Origin: an uncultured Candidatus Melainabacteria bacterium
GTDB lineage: Bacteria; Cyanobacteriota; Vampirovibrionia; Gastranaerophilales; Gastranaerophilaceae
DNA length: 6,317 bases
Assembly (NCBI GenBank): GCA_934675225.1
Contig: CAKUQA010000084.1
Span: 1-6,317 of the forward strand
Direction of reading: 5' to 3'
The notes under the pieces are model-generated. The model was given only the letters and a program-made list of their open reading frames with translations, had not been told where the DNA came from and ran no database searches. Position numbers and translations under genes: made by a program. Of the stretch, positions 1 through 5,606 are shown piece after piece; within the stretch, counting starts at the first letter, position 1; the number at the start of each line of letters is the position of its first letter.

Positions 1-6
1 CTATTG

Positions 7-570
7 CTATGAACAAGTGCTTACCATTTCCATATTTGAGTTATTAACTACGTTTTGGAAATCAAAGTTGTTTGTATTGTTATTTTGTTCAAAATATGTT
101 GTGTTATCAAAAACTAATTCTTCACATTGTTTCAAAGTCATTAATGACAAGTTTTTAGCTGTTTTTGAATCAACGATTAATCTTTTTACTCTCATATTTT
201 TTGGTAATGAAGTTATTTTTGTACTTTTAATATTAAATACATTTGCTCTAATATCTGTATTTAGTTTTTCTAAATTACTTTTTTCGATAGTAAAGCTATC
301 TGTCCAAATGTGTTCAGGCAATTTACCGATTTTTGCATTTGTCATGTTTACAAAATTTGCATCGATTGGTCTTTCTATTTTTTTGATTTCTGCACCTGAC
401 ATGTTCAATGTATTAGAAACCCAGCCGATTGATAATTTTCCGATAGTTGCTTTTGACAAATTTAAGCTGCCTTCTACATGATCCAATTCCAATGTTTTAA
501 TGTCGCAACCTGACAAATCCAAATCGCCACTTTGATAATTGTTGATAATTTCTTGATAATCTTTTTTCAT
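7..570 (-). CDS. Leucine-rich-repeat-like solenoid protein of unknown function, 19-residue repeats
   Basis: 187 residues when started at the ATG at 570. An in-frame TTG at 585 would add five residues, but the strong GGAGG Shine-Dalgarno overlaps that TTG and lies 8 bases before the ATG, so the ATG is the better start. There is no signal peptide or membrane segment, so the product is probably cytosolic. After a short helix-like N-terminus (about 1-16), seven repeats of exactly 19 residues run from about 17 to 149, with pattern LxLSxAxIxKLP and hydrophobics at positions 1, 3, 8, 11 and 15. The tail (about 150-187) is Asn-rich (NNNTNNFDFQNVVNNSN) and may be disordered. The units resemble the 20-residue LxLSGTQIxSLP repeats found in many gut-bacterial and phage LRR proteins, one residue shorter. 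LRR-like solenoids usually bind proteins, but no partner or enzymatic domain is visible. The gene lies 90 bases downstream of mrnC on the same strand, and a functional link is not shown. The gene is sound; the function is unknown. Confidence 0.85.
   Translation of the reverse strand: MKKDYQEIINNYQSGDLDLSGCDIKTLELDHVEGSLNLSKATIGKLSIGWVSNTLNMSGAEIKKIERPIDANFVNMTNAKIGKLPEHIWTDSFTIEKSNLEKLNTDIRANVFNIKSTKITSLPKNMRVKRLIVDSKTAKNLSLMTLKQCEELVFDNTTYFEQNNNTNNFDFQNVVNNSNMEMVSTCS
124..522 (-). repeat. Seven tandem 19-codon (57-base) protein repeats
   Basis: Repeat starts fall at residues 17, 36, 55, 74, 93, 112 and 131 of the 187-residue protein, always 19 apart with no insertion or deletion. Position 1 is L/L/L/V/F/F/L, position 3 is L/L/M/M/I/I/V, position 8 is I/I/I/I/L/I/A and position 11 is L/L/I/L/L/L/L. 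Position 6, where standard LRRs carry the Asn ladder, is C/A/A/A/S/T/K. The seventh unit is degenerate. The copies have diverged at the DNA level, so this is a protein repeat and not a recent DNA tandem array. Confidence 0.85.
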
Positions 571-574
571 TAAA

Positions 575-583
575 CTTTCCTCC
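575..583 (-). promoter_or_regulatory. Shine-Dalgarno of the repeat protein gene (decides its start)
   Basis: The minus strand reads GGAGGAAAG, with the GGAGG core at 579-583 and 8 bases between it and the ATG at 570. Because the core overlaps the alternative in-frame TTG at 585-583, it supports the downstream ATG as the true start. Confidence 0.8.
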
Positions 584-595
584 AAAATTTATTCT

Positions 596-601
596 CTTAT
601 A
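596..601 (-). promoter_or_regulatory. Possible -10 box upstream of the repeat protein gene
   Basis: The minus strand reads TATAAG here, 5 of 6 to the sigma-70 -10 consensus. It would give a leader of roughly 20 bases carrying the Shine-Dalgarno. No convincing -35 hexamer is seen at 16-18 bases, only A/T-rich sequence. The region is almost pure A/T, so chance matches are likely. The gene could instead be read through from mrnC, since no terminator hairpin lies between them. Confidence 0.3.
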
Positions 602-660
602 ATGTACATATAAATTAAAAAATTTTAATCATACAAATATACGTTTTTTATTTTTTTCTG

Positions 661-1023
661 TTAAAAAATTATATCTTTTTCTAGGGTTTTTAATATAAAA
701 TTTAACCGTTCTTTATCTTTTTCATACCACCAACCTATTAGTGCTTCGAAAGCTGTGGCCTGCCTGTAATCCGCTTGAATATTGCGTCTACCGACAGGAA
801 TAGATAAATTTCGCGCCCTTCTTGAAATTTCGCGTTCTTCTTCTGTTAAAATTCCTTCCAAATTTTGCAACAAAAATGCTTGGAAAGATGCTTTAACTTT
901 TTCTGTTGAAATTTTATGAAGTTTTTTTGCGTTTTCTGTAATTTTTACTGTTTTTTTTCTTATAAAGAGTTCCCAAACTGCATCACCTAAATATGCATAA
1001 TTTTTTAAATTCATTTCTTCCAT
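661..1023 (-). CDS. mrnC: Mini-ribonuclease III
   Basis: 120 residues, the usual size for Mini-III, a dimeric RNase III relative that has only the catalytic domain and no double-stranded-RNA-binding domain. In Bacillus it trims the ends of 23S rRNA precursor within a double-stranded stalk. The signature YLGDAVWEL spans 11-19, with D14 the expected first metal-binding acid. The helix with RRARN (68-72) matches the family's conserved Arg/Asn segment, and TAFEALIGWWY (90-100) supplies the second catalytic acid, E93. The product should be cytosolic and ribosome-maturation linked. The first ATG (1023) is preferred. The second ATG (1014) has only a GGAAG two bases upstream, too close to work well. 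No Shine-Dalgarno precedes 1023, and a -10-like box ends 6 bases before it, so the message may be leaderless. It is divergent from the exported-protein gene at 1097. Family assignment is confident; the exact start is less so. Confidence 0.93.
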   Translation of the reverse strand: MEEMNLKNYAYLGDAVWELFIRKKTVKITENAKKLHKISTEKVKASFQAFLLQNLEGILTEEEREISRRARNLSIPVGRRNIQADYRQATAFEALIGWWYEKDKERLNFILKTLEKDIIF

Positions 1024-1029
1024 ATAAAG

Positions 1030-1059
1030 AGTTTACTACAAATATTGTTTTTCTGAAAA
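1030..1059 (-). promoter_or_regulatory. Candidate mrnC promoter, possibly leaderless
   Basis: On the minus strand, TTTTCA (1059-1054), an 18-base spacer and TAAACT (1035-1030) resemble a weak sigma-70 promoter. The -10 box ends 6 bases before the ATG at 1023, so transcription would start at or next to the start codon. Each hexamer matches consensus at about 4 of 6 positions. An alternative pair further upstream (TTGCAT, 17 bases, AATATT) would give a short leader that still lacks a Shine-Dalgarno. Confidence 0.35.
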
Positions 1060-1073
1060 AATTATGCAATAAT
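1045..1073 (+). promoter_or_regulatory. Promoter of the exported Spy/CpxP-like gene
   Basis: TTGTTT (1045-1050), a 17-base spacer and AATAAT (1068-1073) form a sigma-70-type promoter, with a TG at 1065-1066 giving an extended -10. Transcription would start near 1080, leaving a leader of about 17 bases that holds a purine-rich Shine-Dalgarno (GAAAGAGAG, ending at 1090) six bases before the ATG at 1097. The elements interleave with the candidate mrnC promoter on the other strand. Confidence 0.55.
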
Positions 1074-1096
1074 TTTTCAAAGAAAGAGAGATTTTT

Positions 1097-1714
1097 ATGA
1101 AAAAAAATGTTATATTTTTTATAATTTTGTTATTATTTTTAGCTCAAAATGTTCAAGCTGCAAGTCGTCCTGTTGTTATTAATACTCCACAAGATTGCGG
1201 TTGTTCAAAACAGACAAAATGTTTGGATTTAATGACGTCAATGTATAATGAGCGTGCGACTTTGTATAATGTTTTAAATTTGTCAAATGATCAGCAAAAA
1301 TGTAAAGATGTTATTGATAAAAAACGTTATGAAGAATTAGGAAAACAGTTTCAAGAATATGAAAAAGAAAAATACGTGCTTGACAATATGTGTAAACATA
1401 ATGCGAGTGAAAATACATTAAAAAAACAAAAAAAAGTTGTAAAAAATATTGAAAAAAATATGCAAGAAATCGGAAAAAAATATGACAAAGAATTTAAATC
1501 AATATTAAATTCCGAACAAAAATCCAAATACAATACTGTAAGAAAAATGGAGAAAAAAGAAATCAGATATTGTATGAAAAATAAAGCATTTTACAAACGC
1601 GACCCGAAACTTCGTCCATTTGGAGAAAAAATGTATTACGGAGAACAAAATGAAGTTCTTTGTCCTGTACACAATAAATGGCATTTATTTGGTTATAAAC
1701 ACAAAGCAAAATAA
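1097..1714 (+). CDS. Exported Lys/Cys-rich protein, Spy/CpxP (LTXXQ)-like
   Basis: 205 residues. An N-terminal signal peptide is clear: KK at 2-3, a hydrophobic core at 5-16, and likely cleavage after VQA (about 21) or QAA (22). No Cys follows the site, so it is not a lipoprotein; the mature protein should be periplasmic or secreted. The body is helical and very Lys-rich. It carries two LTXXQ-like motifs, LNLSNDQQ (60-67) and ILNSEQKSKY (136-145), the layout of Spy/CpxP/ZraP-type periplasmic chaperones and metal-stress proteins. These are short all-alpha proteins, and the match here is by motif only. Seven mature cysteines (34, 36, 42, 69, 99, 159, 189) are unusual for that family, which suggests disulfides or metal binding. 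The C-terminus has C189-P-V-H192 followed by H196 and H202. It has its own promoter and a Shine-Dalgarno, is divergent from mrnC and convergent with the phosphoesterase gene 10 bases away. Function is not proven; Spy-like chaperone or metal/envelope stress protein is the best guess. Confidence 0.8.
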   Translation: MKKNVIFFIILLLFLAQNVQAASRPVVINTPQDCGCSKQTKCLDLMTSMYNERATLYNVLNLSNDQQKCKDVIDKKRYEELGKQFQEYEKEKYVLDNMCKHNASENTLKKQKKVVKNIEKNMQEIGKKYDKEFKSILNSEQKSKYNTVRKMEKKEIRYCMKNKAFYKRDPKLRPFGEKMYYGEQNEVLCPVHNKWHLFGYKHKAK

Positions 1715-1724
1715 TTAATATTTT

Positions 1725-2498
1725 TTATTCAAAATCTATAACAACAATTTCAGGAAAACAATTAAATCTGAGTGGTAAAATACTTGTTCCTAAACCCTTG
1801 GATATAAATATTTTTTTGCCGTTGTCATTTAAAAAACCGTTTGCGAATTTGTCTCCATAAGCAGATGGAACAATTAGCGCTTTGTGCAATCGAACTTGTC
1901 CGCCATGCAAGTGTCCTGCTAGTGTTAAAACTATTTCTTCCGGTACATTAGGCAAAACGTCGGGAGTGTGAGTTAATAAAATTGTTGGTTTGTTCGTTTC
2001 TTCTATCGCTTTTTGTACGTTTGGATTTCCTGTTTGTAAATCGTCAACGCCTGCTATACAAAAATTTTCGAAACATTTATTTGAATTAAATAAAACATTT
2101 ATTCCGTTGCTTTTTAATGCAGAAATAATTTCTTCTTTACCTTGCCAACCATCGTGATTTCCGATTACTGCGTATGTTCCGAATTTTGAATTTATGTTTG
2201 AAAATTTATTTGCAATTTTTTCGATTGGTAGTGAATTCCCTTTTTTGTGCCCGTTCACATAATCTCCACCGAGTAAAACGATGTCTGGATTTTGTTTATT
2301 TATTAATTTAATTGTTCTGTTTAATCTTGTAGTTTCATAGGGTTTTATATGAAAGTCAGAAGCAAATACAATTTTTAAATTTTTTAATCTGCTATCTTTG
2401 ATTTTTAAATGTGTAACAGTTAAGATATTTGGTTCGACAATTACAGACCAAAATAATAAAAAAATTGTAGTAATTAATAAGAATAAAACAAATTTCAT
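1725..2498 (-). CDS. Membrane-anchored metallophosphoesterase, YkuE/YaeI type
   Basis: 257 residues, full length for this calcineurin-like phosphoesterase group. One N-terminal hydrophobic segment (about 3-21) anchors it in the inner membrane; the catalytic domain then most likely faces outward, as for Bacillus YkuE. The dinuclear metal site is complete: D48 and H50 (SDFH), D79 (GGD), N114 and H115 (GNHD), H177 (THTP), and H196 and H198 (GHLHGGQ). The C-terminal GLGTSILPLRF (236-246) and FPEIVV (249-254) are typical of the YkuE/YaeI branch. Substrate is uncertain, since members of this group have been linked to lipid or cell-wall phosphodiester turnover; it is not recognisably LpxH. The ATG at 2498 has no Shine-Dalgarno; an extended -10 box ends 7 bases before it. 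It diverges from dnaG across 75 bases and is convergent with the exported-protein gene. Confidence 0.92.
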   Translation of the reverse strand: MKFVLFLLITTIFLLFWSVIVEPNILTVTHLKIKDSRLKNLKIVFASDFHIKPYETTRLNRTIKLINKQNPDIVLLGGDYVNGHKKGNSLPIEKIANKFSNINSKFGTYAVIGNHDGWQGKEEIISALKSNGINVLFNSNKCFENFCIAGVDDLQTGNPNVQKAIEETNKPTILLTHTPDVLPNVPEEIVLTLAGHLHGGQVRLHKALIVPSAYGDKFANGFLNDNGKKIFISKGLGTSILPLRFNCFPEIVVIDFE

Positions 2499-2505
2499 AA
2501 CAAGA

Positions 2506-2533
2506 ATTATAGCATGATAGAAAATAATGTTTA
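2506..2533 (-). promoter_or_regulatory. Extended -10 promoter of the metallophosphoesterase gene, probably leaderless
   Basis: On the minus strand, TAAACA (2533-2528, 4 of 6), a 16-base spacer and a perfect TATAAT (2511-2506) preceded by TG at 2514-2513 make a strong extended -10 promoter. Only 7 bases (TCTTGTT) separate the box from the ATG at 2498, so the transcript should begin at or within a base or so of the A of the start codon. This agrees with the absence of any Shine-Dalgarno. Confidence 0.65.
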
Positions 2534-2539
2534 CTTTAA

Positions 2540-2567
2540 TTGATAAAAATTTTATTAATGCTAAAAT
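2540..2567 (+). promoter_or_regulatory. Extended -10 promoter of dnaG-rpoD, probably leaderless
   Basis: TTGATA (2540-2545, 5 of 6), a 16-base spacer and TAAAAT (2562-2567, 5 of 6) with TG at 2559-2560 form a strong extended -10 promoter. Six bases (ATTGTT) then lead to the ATG at 2574, so transcription should start at about the A of the ATG. No purine-rich Shine-Dalgarno exists in the preceding 20 bases. The TAA at 2562-2564 is in frame, which rules out an N-terminal extension. It lies back to back with the minus-strand promoter, with six bases between the two -35 boxes. Confidence 0.65.
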
Positions 2568-2573
2568 ATTGTT

Positions 2574-4457
2574 ATGGCAAACACGATTGAAGAATTAGTT
2601 ACACAGATAAAAGATCGCCTTGATATTGTAGATGTAGTATCCCAACAAGTTATTTTAAAAAAAAATGGAGGTCGTTACTGGGGATTATGCCCGTTTCATA
2701 AAGAAAAAACTCCTTCATTTTCAGTTAATCCTGATTTAGGTATTTACAAGTGTTTTGGTTGCGGAGCTGGTGGAGATGCTTTGTCATTCATTATGAAAAC
2801 TCAAAATAAAGAGTTTATGGATGTCGTTAAAGAATATGCCGAAAAATTCGGTTTGGATATGCCAAAAAGTTTTCATCACAATTCTGAATCAAAAGAGATT
2901 AAGGATGAAATGATTAGAGCTTGTGCAAAAGCTGCTGAGTTTTATAATTTACGTTTGTTGATGGATAAAGAACCTGAAACTTTGCAGGTTTTGGATTATT
3001 TGAAAAATCGTGGAATTACCAAAGAAATTATTGAAAAATATAATTTGGGAATTGCTCCGAAAGCTTATGCGATGTTTTACAAAAAATTCAGGCATGATTT
3101 TTCCGAAGAAGTTATGGAAAAAGCAGGTTTGATTATCAAAACTCGTGAAGGAGAATATATTGACAGATTTAGAAACCGTGCAATTATTCCTATACAAAAT
3201 GAATTTGGAGACTTTGTAGCATTTGGTGCTCGTGCTGTAGAAGAAGGGCAAATGCCAAAATATTTGAATTCGTCTGATTCTTTAATTTATAACAAAAGTA
3301 AATTGCTTTATGGCTTGTATACTGCAAAAGATGCAATAAAAGAGGATGATAGCGTAATTTTGATGGAGGGTTATTTTGATGTAATCTCTGCTCAAGCACA
3401 TGGAATTAGAAATGCCGTTGCATCTTGCGGAACAGCTTTAACTCCGGAACATATCAAATTATTATCACGTTATACTCCTTCAAGAAAAATATATCTTTCT
3501 TTTGATACTGATTCTGCAGGTCAAAAAGCAACAAATAGAAATGCAGAATTGATTAAAGAAGCTTTCAAGGGATTGGGTAATATTAAACAATTTGATGAAA
3601 GTTATATTTCAACATCCAATGACAAATATTCTTGTGAAATCAGAGTTATTGCACCTCCTGAAGGAAAAGACCCTGATGAATTTATTCGTTCTGTCGGAGC
3701 AGAAAGTTATAGAGAATATATGCAGCATGCACCGCTTTTGATAGATTTTCAATTGAATAATATTATTAAGGAAAAACCGAAAACTCCAATTGAAAAAACA
3801 AAAGTTGTAAAAGAAATTATTCCGCTTTTGATGGAAATTCAAAATAAAATTATCCAAGCAGAGTACGTAAAAATGGTATCTGACGCTATTCAGGTGGATG
3901 AAAAAGCTTTGTTGAGTGAATTAAAGGTAGCTGCAAAGTCAGAAATAGTTAAAAATACTGACGTTGAGAGAATTGTTAAGAAAAATATACCAATTTCGCA
4001 AAAAGCGCAAAAAAATTTATTGAGTGTTTTTCTTGTAACCGACAACAAATTCACATTGGATGAAATAAATCGAATAATAGGCGATACCCCATTTACGGAT
4101 GAAACGTTAATAAATGTAAAATCTACAATTGACAAATTAACATGTACCGTAAATAATGTGAAAGAATTGATAGATAAGCTATATACAACTTACGTCAATG
4201 AGCCGGAAGTTCAAAAGCTTATAACAGATCTGATAAGTATTTCAGAAGCATTTCAAAATCTCGATGAAACAGATTTCTTGACGGCAATCAGAGAAAATAT
4301 AAATAAAATCAATGAATGCCAAAATGAAAAAGAAAAAGAAAAAATAAGAAATTTATATAAAAGCGCAAATGATAATGAGACAGAAGCCCTAAAAATTCAA
4401 ATGCAGCTTAGAGATAAGATAAATAATAGATTAAAATTGGAGAAAATGAATGAGTAA
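2574..4457 (+). CDS. dnaG: DNA primase DnaG
   Basis: 627 residues, somewhat longer than E. coli DnaG (581). It makes the RNA primers for replication. The N-terminal CHC2 zinc-binding domain has C39, H42, C60 and C63. The RNA polymerase domain shows [10 protein letters not shown] (198-207) and KYLNSSDS (229-236). The TOPRIM part has E265 in MEGYFD and D311/D313 in FDTDSAG, the metal-binding acids. GKDPDEF (364-370) and APLLIDFQL follow, the latter resembling cyanobacterial DnaG. The helical C-terminus (about 400-627) is poorly conserved and should include the DnaB-binding region. About 19 extra residues (roughly 335-354) sit between the DxD motif and GKDPD compared with E. coli DnaG as I recall it. 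The ATG at 2574 is the only sensible start and has no Shine-Dalgarno. The gene overlaps rpoD by 8 bases. Identity is certain. Confidence 0.98.
   Translation: MANTIEELVTQIKDRLDIVDVVSQQVILKKNGGRYWGLCPFHKEKTPSFSVNPDLGIYKCFGCGAGGDALSFIMKTQNKEFMDVVKEYAEKFGLDMPKSFHHNSESKEIKDEMIRACAKAAEFYNLRLLMDKEPETLQVLDYLKNRGITKEIIEKYNLGIAPKAYAMFYKKFRHDFSEEVMEKAGLIIKTREGEYIDRFRNRAIIPIQNEFGDFVAFGARAVEEGQMPKYLNSSDSLIYNKSKLLYGLYTAKDAIKEDDSVILMEGYFDVISAQAHGIRNAVASCGTALTPEHIKLLSRYTPSRKIYLSFDTDSAGQKATNRNAELIKEAFKGLGNIKQFDESYISTSNDKYSCEIRVIAPPEGKDPDEFIRSVGAESYREYMQHAPLLIDFQLNNIIKEKPKTPIEKTKVVKEIIPLLMEIQNKIIQAEYVKMVSDAIQVDEKALLSELKVAAKSEIVKNTDVERIVKKNIPISQKAQKNLLSVFLVTDNKFTLDEINRIIGDTPFTDETLINVKSTIDKLTCTVNNVKELIDKLYTTYVNEPEVQKLITDLISISEAFQNLDETDFLTAIRENINKINECQNEKEKEKIRNLYKSANDNETEALKIQMQLRDKINNRLKLEKMNE
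4129..4157 (+). promoter_or_regulatory. Possible internal promoter for rpoD inside dnaG
   Basis: A perfect TTGACA (4129-4134), a 17-base spacer and AATAAT (4152-4157, 5 of 6) lie in the 3' part of dnaG, about 290 bases before rpoD. E. coli also has rpoD promoters inside dnaG. In sequence this A/T-rich a match of this quality could arise by chance, and the bases also encode ordinary DnaG residues. Confidence 0.35.
4439..4442 (+). promoter_or_regulatory. Shine-Dalgarno of rpoD within the end of dnaG
   Basis: GGAG lies 7 bases before the rpoD ATG at 4450, inside the last dnaG codons. With the ATGAGTAA overlap this points to translational coupling or re-initiation. It contrasts with dnaG itself, which has no Shine-Dalgarno. 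Confidence 0.75.
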
Positions 4458-5541
4458 AAAAAGACAAAGCTCCTCTATCGTTAGTATAATGGACGAAGAT
4501 AACATGGATTTACATGAAATTGATGATGAAAATACCCTATCTGCCGAAAATGACGGCGTAAATTATATGAACGTAGATATCAGTACTGATAATATTGAAG
4601 ATATTGTTACTGAAAAAATGGAAAATAAAGCTGGTCTTGAAGATATTTACATGATGCATAGTCATGAAGAATCGCAGGATATTGAAGCTCCTAAAGGTGT
4701 TGCTGTTGACGACCCTGTAAGACTTTATTTGAGAGAAATCGGAAGAATTAAATTATTATCAGCAAATGAAGAAATTGAACTTGCAAGAAAAATTCTTGAA
4801 GGCGGTACACCCGGAGCTATTGCTAAAAGAAAACTTGTTCAAGCAAACTTACGTTTGGTTGTATCTATTGCGAAAAAATATGTTGGACGTGGAATGTTGT
4901 TCTTAGACCTTATTCAAGAAGGTAATTTGGGCTTAATTCGTGCAGCAGAAAAATTCGACCATGAAAGAGGATTTAAATTCTCAACTTATGCAACATGGTG
5001 GATTAGACAAGCTATTACAAGAGCTATTGCTGACCAAGCAAGAACAATTCGTATTCCTGTTCACATGGTTGAAACTATTAACAAATTGAAAAAAGTTACA
5101 AGACGTTTAGCTCAAGAACTTTCAAGAAAACCAACCGAAGACGAATTGGCAATTGAAATGAACGTTTCTATTCCAAAACTTCGCGAAATTATTAAAATTG
5201 CTCAAGAACCTTTATCACTTGAAACACCAATCGGTAAAGAAGAAGATTCAAGATTGGGCGACTTTATTGAAGATAAAGAAGCAGATGCTCCAATTAAAAC
5301 AGTTGCGTCTGAACTTTTAAGAGAAGATTTGGCAGAAGTTTTATGTACATTGTCACCAAGAGAACGTGATGTATTGAGATTACGTTTTGGTATGGATGAT
5401 GGTCGCCAAAGAACTTTGGAAGAAGTTGGACAATTGTTCGGTGTAACTAGAGAACGTATCAGACAAATTGAAGCAAAAGCTTTAAGAAAACTACGCCATC
5501 CGAACAGAAGTAAACGTTTAAGAGAATACGTAGAAGCATAA
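4450..5541 (+). CDS. rpoD: Primary RNA polymerase sigma factor (RpoD/SigA)
   Basis: 363 residues, the short form of group 1 sigma factors. It directs RNA polymerase to housekeeping promoters. An acidic, poorly conserved N-terminus (about 1-85) stands in for region 1.1. Region 1.2 starts at [14 protein letters not shown] (87-100). Region 2 runs about 128-200: [17 protein letters not shown], then [13 protein letters not shown] (153-165) for core binding, and the -10 reader [14 protein letters not shown] (179-192). Region 3 covers about 201-280 with [11 protein letters not shown] and [10 protein letters not shown]. Region 4 (about 290-361) has [14 protein letters not shown] and the -35-binding helix-turn-helix [20 protein letters not shown] (322-341). 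The spacer between 1.2 and 2.1 is only about 15 residues, as in Firmicutes SigA. It is the second gene of the dnaG operon, starting inside the last dnaG codons, and ends 9 bases before a strong terminator. Confidence 0.98.
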   Translation: MSKKRQSSSIVSIMDEDNMDLHEIDDENTLSAENDGVNYMNVDISTDNIEDIVTEKMENKAGLEDIYMMHSHEESQDIEAPKGVAVDDPVRLYLREIGRIKLLSANEEIELARKILEGGTPGAIAKRKLVQANLRLVVSIAKKYVGRGMLFLDLIQEGNLGLIRAAEKFDHERGFKFSTYATWWIRQAITRAIADQARTIRIPVHMVETINKLKKVTRRLAQELSRKPTEDELAIEMNVSIPKLREIIKIAQEPLSLETPIGKEEDSRLGDFIEDKEADAPIKTVASELLREDLAEVLCTLSPRERDVLRLRFGMDDGRQRTLEEVGQLFGVTRERIRQIEAKALRKLRHPNRSKRLREYVEA

Positions 5542-5550
5542 TTTAATATT

Positions 5551-5582
5551 AAAAAAAGACCGAAAACAATCGGTCTTTTTTT
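5551..5582. terminator. Bidirectional intrinsic terminator between rpoD and pcrA
   Basis: AAAAAAAGACCG (5551-5562) and CGGTCTTTTTTT (5571-5582) form a perfect 12-bp inverted repeat around the 8-base loop AAAACAAT. The GACCG/CGGTC core is followed by seven T on the plus strand and by seven T on the minus strand too. It can therefore end rpoD (stop 9 bases before it) and the converging pcrA (stop 24 bases before it). Confidence 0.92.
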
Positions 5583-5606
5583 ATACTTTGAATATCTAAA
5601 TTTCTA

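Noticed and set aside
17..481. Long hydrophobic open frame on the plus strand opposite the repeat protein gene
   Set aside because: It is the antisense of an A/T-rich repeat gene. Its hydrophobicity comes from complementing Lys/Asn/Ile codons, and it has no recognisable domain or better start signal.
611..628. A/T palindrome-like stretch downstream of mrnC, considered as a terminator or operator
   Set aside because: It is all A/T, with no G/C stem and no T tract placed after a stable hairpin; chance symmetry is likely.
1706..1727. A/T-only hairpin (AAAATA ... TATTTT) between the converging exported-protein and phosphoesterase genes
   Set aside because: The stem is about six A/T pairs without any G/C, too weak to call an intrinsic terminator. 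No other terminator is visible in this 10-base gap.
2657..2665. Run of nine A in dnaG just before the zinc-binding motif, a possible slippage site
   Set aside because: It simply encodes Leu-Lys-Lys-Asn in a conserved position. Similar A runs occur throughout this A/T-rich window, and no alternative product is evident.
2949..4135. Several open frames antisense to dnaG
   Set aside because: The dnaG frame is certain over this whole region; the antisense frames have low-complexity Phe/Asn/Ile-rich products with no family resemblance.
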